Part shown: one piece after another, positions 56,467 through 64,000 of the stretch | Layout of the letters: each line of letters begins with the position of its first letter | Numbering within the stretch: the first letter of the stretch is position 1 | Assembly (NCBI GenBank): GCA_963677655.1 | Contig: OY782088.1 | Source of the DNA: Saccharicrinis sp963677655 | Lineage (GTDB): Bacteria > Bacteroidota > Bacteroidia > Bacteroidales > Marinilabiliaceae | DNA: 64,000 nt | Reading direction: 5' to 3' (one strand) | The notes under the pieces: model-generated | Databases searched by the model: none | Told to the model about the DNA's origin: nothing | Seen by the model: only the letters and a program-made list of their open reading frames with translations | Translations under genes and position numbers: made by a program

Positions 56467-57267
56467 ATGAATACAATATTTAAAACACTAACAATTATTT
56501 TTACTATTGCCACAATGGCCTTCTTTACATCATGCGAAAAAGATGATGATACAGCTAAACCAGTAATTTCTTCTATAGAGTTTGGTAGTAATGAAGAAGA
56601 TGCTGACAGTCATTCAGCGTATCAGGATAGTGATATGCATATTGAAGCTGAAATAGTAGCAGAAGGGAAAATAGATTACATAACAGTAGAAATCCATTCT
56701 GAAGAAGATGATGAAAGTGAAGACCACGACCACGAAGGATGGGAATGTGATTCAACTTACACAGAGGGTTTTTCAGGATTAAAAAATGCTACCTTTCATA
56801 AGCATATTGAAATTGATGCAGATGCCACTCCTGGTAATTACCATCTTCATTTTATTGTAGTAGACATGCTTGGCAACCAGGTTGTTTACGAAGGAGAATT
56901 AGAAATACTTGAAGCAGTGACAAACATTAGTGTTTCAAATCTTATAATAAACAATGATGACCACGATATATTAAAATCATCTGGTAGTTTTAATATATCG
57001 TTTGATGCATCAGTAGAAACTGGTACTTTGACAAGTTATAGTATTGAGGTTCATAGTGAACCTGAAAGCGGTAGCGAAGAAGATGAATTTAAACTGATTG
57101 ATGATGAATTTACTGATGGTTTTAGTGGATTAACTACGGCGTCTGTAAATAAAACGATTTCAATAGATTCAGAGGCGCCAGTTGGAGAATATCATGTAGA
57201 AATAACTATTATAGATTCAGAGGAAAATGAAAAAGTTGTTTCTTCACATATTGATTTAGAAGAGTAA
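56467..57267 (+). CDS. DUF4625 lipoprotein with two repeats
   Basis: 266 residues. A lipoprotein signal peptide (lipobox FTSCEKD) is followed by two DUF4625 domains (about 30-155 and 160-266), each with a (D/E)GFSGL(K/T) motif and an APxGxYHxx segment. The first has an acidic, His-rich loop (EEDDESEDHDHEGWEC) fit for metal binding. It lies 30 nt after the receptor gene, so the pair resembles a TonB receptor with its surface lipoprotein. A role as a metal- or metallophore-binding partner is inferred. Confidence 0.75.
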   Translation: MNTIFKTLTIIFTIATMAFFTSCEKDDDTAKPVISSIEFGSNEEDADSHSAYQDSDMHIEAEIVAEGKIDYITVEIHSEEDDESEDHDHEGWECDSTYTEGFSGLKNATFHKHIEIDADATPGNYHLHFIVVDMLGNQVVYEGELEILEAVTNISVSNLIINNDDHDILKSSGSFNISFDASVETGTLTSYSIEVHSEPESGSEEDEFKLIDDEFTDGFSGLTTASVNKTISIDSEAPVGEYHVEITIIDSEENEKVVSSHIDLEE

Positions 57268-57320
57268 TAAACATATCCGGTCAATATATTATTATTGATC
57301 GGATATTTAATATTTAAAAC

Positions 57321-57812
57321 ATGAAGCGTATAAAAATTTTATCATCAATAATACTGTTAATGTCATTATTTTTCTCATGCGAAAAAAGTGATGATGTTGA
57401 CAATGAAAAGCCAAATATTGACTTAACTCTTGCAGAAGCATTCCCTATTAATTGTGACACTTTATATTTTGGAGAAACATTTGAGTTAAAAGTGTTATTT
57501 ACCGACAATGTTGAGTTGGGTTCTTACAGCATTGATATACATAACAACCTCGACCATCATTCGCATAGTACAGAAGTTACTGAGTGTAATCTTGACGAAA
57601 TTAAATCTCCTGTAAATGCATATACAACTATTAATGATTATGAAATTCCTATAGGAGTAGATGAATACGAAACAAACCTTTTAATTTCTATTCCTTCAGG
57701 TAATGATGATGGATTATATGATGATGGAGATTATCATTTTTACATTAGTCTTACGGATAAAGAAGGTTGGTCGACACAGAAGGGATTAAGTATTAAAATG
57801 CTTCATCGGTAG
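57321..57812 (+). CDS. Second DUF4625 lipoprotein
   Basis: 163 residues. Lipobox FFSCEKS. A single DUF4625 domain with a His-rich HNNLDHHSHSTEV loop. Paralogue of the preceding gene (54-nt gap), with the same predicted surface location. Followed by a terminator at 57883-57916. Confidence 0.75.
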   Translation: MKRIKILSSIILLMSLFFSCEKSDDVDNEKPNIDLTLAEAFPINCDTLYFGETFELKVLFTDNVELGSYSIDIHNNLDHHSHSTEVTECNLDEIKSPVNAYTTINDYEIPIGVDEYETNLLISIPSGNDDGLYDDGDYHFYISLTDKEGWSTQKGLSIKMLHR

Positions 57813-57882
57813 AACTACAATAGGTATAAGTTTAATTACCAATACAAATCAATCCTTCATCACTATTAAAAAGATTTACAAG

Positions 57883-57916
57883 AAGAGGCCAAACATACTA
57901 CAACCAGGCCTCTTTT
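57883..57916 (+). terminator. Terminator of the metal locus
   Basis: Stem AAGAGGCC / GGCCTCTT with a 16-nt loop, followed by TTT. Lies between convergent genes. Confidence 0.8.
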
Positions 57917-57976
57917 TATCTAAATAAAAATTAGTTGAATAATAAAAACAACTATATCCTTTATCTTACAATTCCT

Positions 57977-58909
57977 CTATTTCCAGATTTTAGTGTTTAA
58001 ATCCAAATCTTCTACCAAGCCGGTTAATAACTGAAAATAATCGTAATTTGACTTTATAAATTCCTTATCGGTTAGTGAGTTTGATATAGACGCTTCGAAC
58101 ATGTTTACTTTTGTTGGTATGGATACATAAAACCAATTATCAATAAATGAAAACGATACATTCTTGTTTATTTTTTGTTTATAATCCAGCAATCTTTGCA
58201 TTAAACTTGTTGAAAGCAGATAACGTGATTCTACCTGATCCTCACTAATCACATCAAACTCCTTATTAAATACACTGTCTTCAAGTTTTATCATCTTAGC
58301 ATGTTGCATTACACCCATTATATTCATTTTAATTTTCCTGAATAGTGATGTTCTGGAATTGGGTAATACAATTGTCTTGGAAGTAAAAGATTTATTAAAT
58401 GCTACGGCGATAAAAATACCATTAAAAAAATAACTTGAACTCCTTGAATAGGCCTGAACTTCAGAAAAACAGATATAAGTATCCCCAATCTTACATTCCG
58501 TAAAGTCATCTCCGGTATTGCGGTAAACACGTTTCTCAAAGAGAAGGCTTCTCTGCAATAGCTTAACACTAATTCTTTGTCGGGGATCATATCTAACCTC
58601 TTCGTAAAAGTAATTGAGCAATGCTTGTATAACATCCTTTTTAAATGTAGGTTTTATTTCTTTTGAAGTTCGTCGAACTGTTTCTATCAGCTTTCCAAAT
58701 AGTATTGCAAAATAAATAAGGAATAAGAAAAGTACGAATCCTACAGGTAAAATAAAAAACAGAACAAGGGCTACGATAATCCCCACAGCTCCATATTTAT
58801 AAAGACTATTTATTGTCGAAGCTCCGCGTGATCTGTAAACCTCTAACGATTCTAATGTGGAATAAATTTGCGTATAGAAAGCATCAAAGCTCTTAATTTC
58901 CTTGGACAT
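57977..58909 (-). CDS. DUF3137 membrane protein
   Basis: 310 residues. Two membrane helices (about 35-57 and 58-75) are followed by a soluble beta-rich DUF3137 domain (about 100-290). It is paired with LemA, 6 nt downstream in transcription order after the LemA gene. The LemA/DUF3137 pair is frequent in Bacteroidota; function unknown. Confidence 0.82.
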   Translation of the reverse strand: MSKEIKSFDAFYTQIYSTLESLEVYRSRGASTINSLYKYGAVGIIVALVLFFILPVGFVLFLFLIYFAILFGKLIETVRRTSKEIKPTFKKDVIQALLNYFYEEVRYDPRQRISVKLLQRSLLFEKRVYRNTGDDFTECKIGDTYICFSEVQAYSRSSSYFFNGIFIAVAFNKSFTSKTIVLPNSRTSLFRKIKMNIMGVMQHAKMIKLEDSVFNKEFDVISEDQVESRYLLSTSLMQRLLDYKQKINKNVSFSFIDNWFYVSIPTKVNMFEASISNSLTDKEFIKSNYDYFQLLTGLVEDLDLNTKIWK

Positions 58910-58915
58910 AAAATG

Positions 58916-59470
58916 TTATCTAAATAACTCAGCAGCTTTGATATTTTTACGTTCTGCTTCTACCGCTTCAAATACTTTTTCCTTTTTATAACCCAACATA
59001 CCTGCTAGTATATTAGATGGAAACATCTGAATATAATTGTTATACTCTGTAACCGCAGTATTATAATATCTTCTGGCAGCAGAAATTTGTTCTTCTGTTG
59101 AAGTCCAGTTTGCCTGTAAAGCTAAAAAACTACTATCTGCTTTTAATGCAGGGTAATTTTCAACATTCATCAGTAAATCATTGACTTTTCTCTGAATAGC
59201 ATTATGATTTTCAACCTTCTCTGCTTGTGAGTTTTCATCCATAACTTGCGTACGCAGTTTTGTAATTTCCACAAAAACAGAGCTTTCATGCTCCATATAA
59301 CGTTTGGTGACTTCAACAAGGTTCGGTATCAAATCATATCGTTTTTTTAGCATTACATCCACAGACGCAAATGCATTAGCTACTTCATTCTTTCTTTTAA
59401 TAAGTACATTATATACAATAGTTAATGTAAGTAAAATAAATACGATTATACCAATGGTTATTAAATTCAT
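58916..59470 (-). CDS. lemA: LemA family protein
   Basis: 184 residues. An N-terminal membrane anchor (about 4-22) is followed by helical LemA signatures KKRYDLIPNLVEVTKRYMEHE, YNNYIQMFPSN and a C-terminal EAERKNIKAAELFR. Function unsettled. Upstream of and co-transcribed with the DUF3137 gene. Confidence 0.93.
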   Translation of the reverse strand: MNLITIGIIVFILLTLTIVYNVLIKRKNEVANAFASVDVMLKKRYDLIPNLVEVTKRYMEHESSVFVEITKLRTQVMDENSQAEKVENHNAIQRKVNDLLMNVENYPALKADSSFLALQANWTSTEEQISAARRYYNTAVTEYNNYIQMFPSNILAGMLGYKKEKVFEAVEAERKNIKAAELFR

Positions 59471-59642
59471 GCTGTTCTATTATTAATTGCTAAATAACAT
59501 TATAGGTGTGAATATATAATTGAAGTTTTTCAATAACGGGGTTAAAGATAAAACCCTTTATTTTAATTCCTATTTAACAAAGCCAAATAATAAAATCCAG
59601 GATCAATTTTCAACTATATTTTATACTTACTTCAATGACTTT

Positions 59643-60176
59643 TTATCTTTCTATAGTCAGCTGTATCTCCGGATACTTTTCTTTCCACTGGGCTAGTACT
59701 GTTTTCAGTTCCTCATAAACATCTTCCCTATCAAAATACAAGTCATATTTATATTTTTCCATTCTGTGATTAAATCTGATGTAACTCCCTAAACCATCTT
59801 CAAATTTCCTGGCTCCCATTTCCTGTGGACGATAATACTTCATGCTCTTTGATAACATCTGATCTTTATAACCTGTAAGCTCTATTTTAAGATGATTGAT
59901 TTGAGAAAGAGGAAAAGATTCTTTTCTACGGTGACGTTCAATGTATAAATGATCATCCCCTACAATTAAATAGCCTACCTTTTTATACTTTTTCAAAGGC
60001 ATTACCGGAATGATTGGTAACGTTACAAGCAAAACAAATATCATAAATATATACTTGCCTGTTAATCCATCTTCAGATGTATATCCAACTTTTACAATAA
60101 ACCAGATTACAACTAAATACAAACTATAAATATATGCTTCAATAAATGTTTTTTTAGCAATTATAATTTTTATCAT
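59643..60176 (-). CDS. Hypothetical membrane protein
   Basis: 177 residues. Two membrane helices (about 12-28 and 40-57) and a soluble C-terminal part starting VGYLIVGDDHLYIERHRRKESFPLSQI, a PH-domain-like pattern. Family not recognised. Upstream partner gene 46 nt away on the same strand. Confidence 0.55.
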   Translation of the reverse strand: MIKIIIAKKTFIEAYIYSLYLVVIWFIVKVGYTSEDGLTGKYIFMIFVLLVTLPIIPVMPLKKYKKVGYLIVGDDHLYIERHRRKESFPLSQINHLKIELTGYKDQMLSKSMKYYRPQEMGARKFEDGLGSYIRFNHRMEKYKYDLYFDREDVYEELKTVLAQWKEKYPEIQLTIER

Positions 60177-60222
60177 CCCTGGTTTTAATGATGTTTAAAC
60201 TTATAAATAGATATACTGTAAA

Positions 60223-60585
60223 TTAAGATCTCTTCATTTTTGTTCTACCAGCAAAGGCAATAATAAGTCCGACCGCCATTGGCCCTTGTAAAACAAGAAA
60301 TCTGTTACCTATATTTATAATACCGGCATAAGTTGCAATAGTAAGTAATGCACCAGCAAGAGCCACAAATAATCCACCATAATAAAGATTTCTACCCATT
60401 GTGTGACTACCGCGTAGTTTTTCTGCTTTTATTAATTGATTATCTACTTGCCTTACTATCGTATTTATATCATCCTTTTCAAAACCGTCACTTTCCAGCT
60501 TTTTCCTCATTTCTGAGAATTCCATTTCATTTGATTCGATTTTATTAAAAAAATAATCTATTGCTGTAGCTTTTGTGTATTCCAT
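60223..60585 (-). CDS. Hypothetical small membrane protein
   Basis: 120 residues: a helical soluble N-terminal half (KLESDGFEKDDINTIVRQVD) and two C-terminal membrane helices (about 68-88 and 95-113). Probably co-transcribed with the next gene (59643-60176). Confidence 0.6.
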   Translation of the reverse strand: MEYTKATAIDYFFNKIESNEMEFSEMRKKLESDGFEKDDINTIVRQVDNQLIKAEKLRGSHTMGRNLYYGGLFVALAGALLTIATYAGIINIGNRFLVLQGPMAVGLIIAFAGRTKMKRS

Positions 60586-61237
60586 TTTAGTCTTTATAAA
60601 ATTTAACTTGGTTATAATATGTATTTATCATCTTACGTTTTGCAAGGATTTGCAATTTATAAAATTGATTTACTGATTGCTTATTGCTTATTGCAAGAAA
60701 ATGAGCTCCTCACTTACAACCGTTATGTGAGTATTAGACCCATCTTAGTAGTATAGCTTTTTATTTTGTTTTGAAACAGCCAAATATAGTCCATTGGTAA
60801 TGTAAAATCAAATTGTTATAAAATAGAAAAAATGAATAATTCTAGTTATAAAAAGATTCCAAACACTATTGCGACAACAAAATTACGGTTCGTAGAAATG
60901 TCGCTGCTGATTGCAGGAAACTTTCTATGACTTGTAATTGATTTCAAGCGCTTGTCTTTTAGCAATTAACTAACCACAGAAAACCTCCTGCATTGTTGTT
61001 TCTATAAATTAGGAGGTGTAATTTTCTTCCTGCTCTACTGTTGGCGAAAATTGCTTGAGTTTCTAACTAGCTGCACAAGTAAATGGAATAGTTAAACAGT
61101 AATTTTATCAATCCATCATGCATGTTTATATACTTTTTCGTGTATTTCATAAATTTTTAATATCCCCAGCTAAAAAAAATAACATTCCATTATATTAAAT
61201 TCCTTAACTTCAATTTCAAAGTAAAAATTATCCTTAG
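60586..61237. other. Intergenic region with a decayed repeat copy and a hairpin
   Basis: 60640-60722 is a degenerate copy of the palindrome repeat seen at 29913-30893 (TTGATTTACTGATTGCTTATTGC and CCTCACTTACAACC are shared, but the palindromes are broken). A 7-bp inverted repeat ACCTCCT / AGGAGGT with a 21-nt loop lies at 60983-61017. The promoter of the beta-propeller gene should be in the right part, but no clear box was seen. Confidence 0.5.
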
Positions 61238-62065
61238 ATGAAAACATATATACTTACTATGGTTTGCCTTTATATATTAACCATAGGGTATTCACAAAAC
61301 ACTATTAAAATTTGGGAAACAGAACCCTCTTTTAAGGTTCCAGAATCAGTTCTAATAGACAATAACATTCTGTATGTAAGTAATATCAATGGCAAGCCTG
61401 ATGAAAAAAATGGTAAAGGATTTATATCTACCTTATCTATGGATGGAAAGATTAATAAGCTTACATGGGTAAATGGACTGAATGCTCCCAAAGGCATGAG
61501 CATTTACAATGGTTATTTATATGCGTCTGATATTGATCGCGTAGCTGTTATTAACGTGAACGAAAGTTCTATTGATCATTTTATTGATATACCGAATACA
61601 AAATTTTTAAATGATATTACTGTTAGTCCAGATGGTAGTGTGGCTGTATCTGATATGAAGGATAATGCCATTTATCTTATTAAGGATAATAAAGCTCAGC
61701 TTCTTATAAAAGACGAAAAATTAATTTCGGTCAATGGATTATTTTTTGAGGGCGAGTTACTATTTATCGGAACTTCGAACATCATTTATAGATATGATTT
61801 AGTATCAGAAAATCCCCAACTGGAAGAATACATTATTAACACCGGTGGTATTGACGGATTAGAACGTTACGATGCAAATAGATTTATCATTTCAGACTGG
61901 AGCGGAAAAGTGCAGATTGTTAGTCCAGACACTACACCAATAGAAGTATTAAACTTTACTGATAATAATTATAACGCTGCAGATATAGATTTCGACACTA
62001 GCTCAAAAACACTTTATATCCCCACTTTTTATGGGAATACTGTTGCTAAATACCATATAAAATAA
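61238..62065 (+). CDS. SMP-30/gluconolactonase-like beta-propeller protein, secreted
   Basis: 275 residues. A signal peptide (about 1-19, ending IGYSQ) is followed by a six-bladed propeller of the SMP-30/NHL type, with repeats such as LYVSNINGKPD, LYASDIDRVAVINV and GIDGLERYDANRFIISDWSGKV. It could be a lactonase or ligand-binding protein. Followed by a strong terminator. Confidence 0.78.
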   Translation: MKTYILTMVCLYILTIGYSQNTIKIWETEPSFKVPESVLIDNNILYVSNINGKPDEKNGKGFISTLSMDGKINKLTWVNGLNAPKGMSIYNGYLYASDIDRVAVINVNESSIDHFIDIPNTKFLNDITVSPDGSVAVSDMKDNAIYLIKDNKAQLLIKDEKLISVNGLFFEGELLFIGTSNIIYRYDLVSENPQLEEYIINTGGIDGLERYDANRFIISDWSGKVQIVSPDTTPIEVLNFTDNNYNAADIDFDTSSKTLYIPTFYGNTVAKYHIK

Positions 62066-62094
62066 TCCGTTCTGGTATCAATTACATAACACTT

Positions 62095-62129
62095 CGCCGG
62101 TATCAATAGATACCGGCGATTCTTTTTAT
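62095..62129 (+). terminator. Terminator after the beta-propeller gene
   Basis: Perfect 10-bp GC-rich stem CGCCGGTATC / GATACCGGCG with an AATA loop, followed by TTCTTTTTA. Confidence 0.92.
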
Positions 62130-62166
62130 ATTTTTATGATTTTCATTCAGCTTAATTGATAGTAAT

Positions 62167-62754
62167 CTATAAGTTTTGGAAATCTTCTTCTCCCAGCTTC
62201 TCTACCTCTTTAATCCATTCCTGTCTTTCTTCTATAGTTGAACCTTTAACCGGTCTGAACACAGTATAATCCACAGGTTTAATTCCACAAAAATTCATTA
62301 CTGCAATGGATAAGGAATTTTTAGCAGGACTTTTATAAACATCCTCATAAAACCACATTGGAGCATCCATAGATTCAATAATACGACCAGATCTCCCTTT
62401 TAGAAGTTTAATCCAGTGCACTGAGTTATCAATACCTTTAAATGCAAATCCCGGCATAAAAACCCTATCTATAAACCCCTTTAATAATGCAGGATAAGTT
62501 CCCCACCAAACCGGATAAATAAACACCAGGTGAGAGCAATCCTTTATGGCCTGCTGGGCCATTTCCAAATCAGGTTCAAAAGTTATTCTTTTCCTAAAAC
62601 CATAATGCAAAATCGGATCAAACTCCAATTCAAATAAGTGAATAACCTGACACTGACCTCCTGCTTTTTCAACACCGGCTTTATATGATTCTGCCATGGC
62701 TACAGAAAGGCTTTCCGGATCAGGATTACCATTAATTACTAATACTTTTTGCAT
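62167..62754 (-). CDS. NAD(P)H-dependent flavin oxidoreductase (NQO1/KefF family)
   Basis: 195 residues. Flavodoxin-like fold with NGNPDPESLSVAMAESY, VFIYPVWWGTYPALLKGFIDRVFMPG and AMNFCGIKP. Reduces quinones or other small molecules with FMN/FAD. Single gene on the minus strand, convergent with the propeller gene. Confidence 0.88.
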   Translation of the reverse strand: MQKVLVINGNPDPESLSVAMAESYKAGVEKAGGQCQVIHLFELEFDPILHYGFRKRITFEPDLEMAQQAIKDCSHLVFIYPVWWGTYPALLKGFIDRVFMPGFAFKGIDNSVHWIKLLKGRSGRIIESMDAPMWFYEDVYKSPAKNSLSIAVMNFCGIKPVDYTVFRPVKGSTIEERQEWIKEVEKLGEEDFQNL

Positions 62755-62805
62755 AAAACTTCAATAATTCTCATACAAAACAAGGTAAGGTGGTTATTGT
62801 TCGTT

Positions 62806-62855
62806 AAGATCTGACAGGTTTAATTTAGGTGATGTACATAAACCTGTCAGGTCTT
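62806..62855. repeat. REP-type inverted repeat next to the transposase
   Basis: 17-nt arms AAGATCTGACAGGTTTA / TAAACCTGTCAGGTCTT (one mismatch) with a 16-nt spacer, 51 nt before the transposase gene. GACCTGACAGGTTT hairpins are a widespread REP family in Bacteroidota. Confidence 0.75.
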
Positions 62856-62906
62856 GACAAATATTTTCTATCTTTAACCTTAACAACAACCTTAAACCAA
62901 TAAATA

Positions 62907-63494
62907 ATGCCAAACCCAAAGATTGAGCCAGGTAACTTCTATCATGTCTATAACCGAGGTATAAACAGTTGTCCTATTTTCACTACACCAGAAAACTACT
63001 ATTACTTTTTAAAGCTGTATAATAAATACATAGGTTGCATTGCACATACTTACGCATGGGTTTTAATGCCTAACCATTTTCATTTTTTGATTTATATTAA
63101 AGAAGAGCAACATTTAATAGACCAGACAGGTTTAAGTACATCATACCCATCAAACCTTTCTGGTTTTGATCTTGATAAAACCAAACCTCCCCATCAATAC
63201 TTTTCAAACCTTTTTAATGCTTATACCAAAGCCTTTAACAGATTCAATAATCGCCATGGAGCTCTTTTTGAAAGAGCTTTTAAAAGAAAAGTCATTGATA
63301 CCGATGAATATCTTAAACAAGCAGTAGTTTATATACATAACAATCCTGTCAAACATTCTTTTGTTTCTCATCCTGGTGATTATCCATGGAGTAGTTATTT
63401 AACCTGTCTTTCTAGTAAAACATCGAACCTCAAAAGAGAGGACGTTATTAGGTTGTTTGATGGTAAGAGTAGTTTTATTGAAAGCCACCATTAA
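62907..63494 (+). mobile_element. REP-associated tyrosine transposase (RAYT, IS200-like)
   Basis: 195 residues. FYHVYNRGINSCPIF, TYAWVLMPNHFHFLI (HUH motif as HFHF), NAYTKAFNRFNNRHGALFERAFKRKVI and VVYIHNNPVKH identify the Y1/TnpA-REP family. The HUH histidines are intact. The catalytic Tyr is probably in VVYIHNNPVKH, so it may be active. RAYTs cut and move REP hairpins; a REP-type inverted repeat lies just upstream, and a second one is embedded in the coding region at 63121-63164, in the variable loop between HFLIYIKEEQ and HQYFSNLF. Confidence 0.88.
63121..63164. repeat. Intragenic REP-like inverted repeat
   Basis: ACCAGACAGGTTT / AAACCTTTCTGGT (12 of 13 pairs) within the transposase gene. 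The left arm shares GACAGGTTTAA with the upstream REP at 62806-62855. Confidence 0.6.
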
Positions 63495-63561
63495 AACCTT
63501 TTTACAGTTCTACTGTTTATAAATTTAGGTAAGCTTAAATATTTAGACAAGAAAACTTAAA

Positions 63562-64000
63562 ATGACTATATCAATAGAGAATTTTATAAAAACAATTTAT
63601 AAGCAGGATTTACTTTTACACGGTGATACTAAGCTAAGTACCATAGCTGCATTGTTAAGTATAACCAATGCTGCAGCTACAGATATGGCCAGAAAATTAG
63701 CTTCAAAAAAGTTGGTGAATTATACTAAATACAAGCCTATTACTTTAACTTCAACCGGTCGTAAACTTGCTTTAAAAGTGATTCGAAAACATCGTTTATG
63801 GGAATCTTTTTTATATAAAACACTCAATTTATCTCTACATGAAATTCACAGAGAAGCTGAATACTTAGAGCATCTTACATCTGATTTTTTAGCAGATAAA
63901 ATAGATCAGTATTTAGATAACCCAACAGTTGATCCTCATGGCGATCCTATTCCGGGTAAAAATGGAAATATCGAAGAGGCCACTAACCAGGTATTAATTT
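63562..64000 (+). CDS. DtxR/MntR-family metal-dependent regulator, partial (3' end outside window)
   Basis: 146 codons visible. The N terminus MTISIENFIKTIYKQDLL starts a winged helix (TKLSTIAALLSITNAAATDMARKLASKKLVNYT), followed by the dimerisation/metal region with HRLWESFLYKTLNL, HEIHREAEYLEHLTS and DPHGDPIPGKNG. That pattern is typical of DtxR-type iron or manganese regulators. The gene continues beyond the window edge. Metal specificity (Fe, Mn) is not decidable from the fragment. Confidence 0.88.
   Translation, partial: MTISIENFIKTIYKQDLLLHGDTKLSTIAALLSITNAAATDMARKLASKKLVNYTKYKPITLTSTGRKLALKVIRKHRLWESFLYKTLNLSLHEIHREAEYLEHLTSDFLADKIDQYLDNPTVDPHGDPIPGKNGNIEEATNQVLI

Overview
The window comes from a low-GC Bacteroidota chromosome. 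The evidence is a type IX secretion C-terminal sorting domain, TonB-dependent receptors with an N-terminal carboxypeptidase-like beta-sandwich, DUF2023, DUF4374 and DUF4625 proteins, a 289-residue RpoD-type sigma factor beginning MRQLKI, and -7 promoter boxes of the TAnnTTTG type. The mix of families fits a marine or anaerobic Marinilabiliales-like genome, but the order is a guess. No rRNA, tRNA or CRISPR array was seen.

Layout. Positions 1-1200 hold an IS110 transposase relic abutting a decayed FMN-binding/4Fe-4S membrane gene. 1278-7300 is a divergent unit: an outer-membrane beta-barrel receptor facing a LytS/LytTR two-component pair and a tannase-like lipoprotein, with two pairs of direct repeats between them. 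7283-8128 is a broken AraC gene. 8460-15014 (minus) is a xenosiderophore-type operon (TonB receptor, DUF4374 lipoprotein, small helical secreted protein, PepSY membrane protein) next to an AraC regulator. A purple-acid-phosphatase-like enzyme follows. 17286-23000 is a mosaic accessory island: a group II intron relic, a MntA/HepT-type toxin-antitoxin pair between two 175-bp direct repeats, two genes with near-identical 73-bp leaders, and two adjacent PD-(D/E)XK-fold proteins.

23115-29873 holds envelope proteins and conserved unknowns. 29880-31100 is a gene-free island of repeats made of short palindromes, with degenerate copies near 37,010 and 60,640. 31120-41270 holds a CHASE histidine kinase, a large BspA-like T9SS cargo protein overlapping a Crp/Fnr gene, an SRPBCC protein behind a Crp/Fnr-type operator, a DHFR-like reductase, a GH31 glycosidase and a small ferredoxin. 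42367-43978 pairs an RRM protein and a cold-shock protein with a divergent sigma-70 factor that starts with TTG.

47364-51524 is a stress or respiration cluster: Crp/Fnr, then a consensus FNR-type box, then SnoaL, YceI, DoxX, extradiol dioxygenase and NmrA-like genes. 52993-57812 looks like a complete metal (probably zinc) acquisition locus: a Fur/Zur regulator with an operator over its own -7 box, a His-rich small membrane protein, a ZnuD-like TonB receptor and two DUF4625 lipoproteins. The right end has LemA/DUF3137, small membrane proteins, a beta-propeller protein, an NAD(P)H oxidoreductase, a REP-associated tyrosine transposase with REP-type inverted repeats beside and inside it, and the start of a DtxR/MntR-type regulator that runs off the window.

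The main themes are metal and siderophore import through the outer membrane, local regulators sitting beside their target genes, and marks of small mobile elements (IS110, group II intron, RAYT/REP). The most promising under-described systems are the Fur/DUF4625 metal locus, the four-gene xus-like operon, the repeat-flanked MNT/HEPN cassette and the paired PD-(D/E)XK genes.
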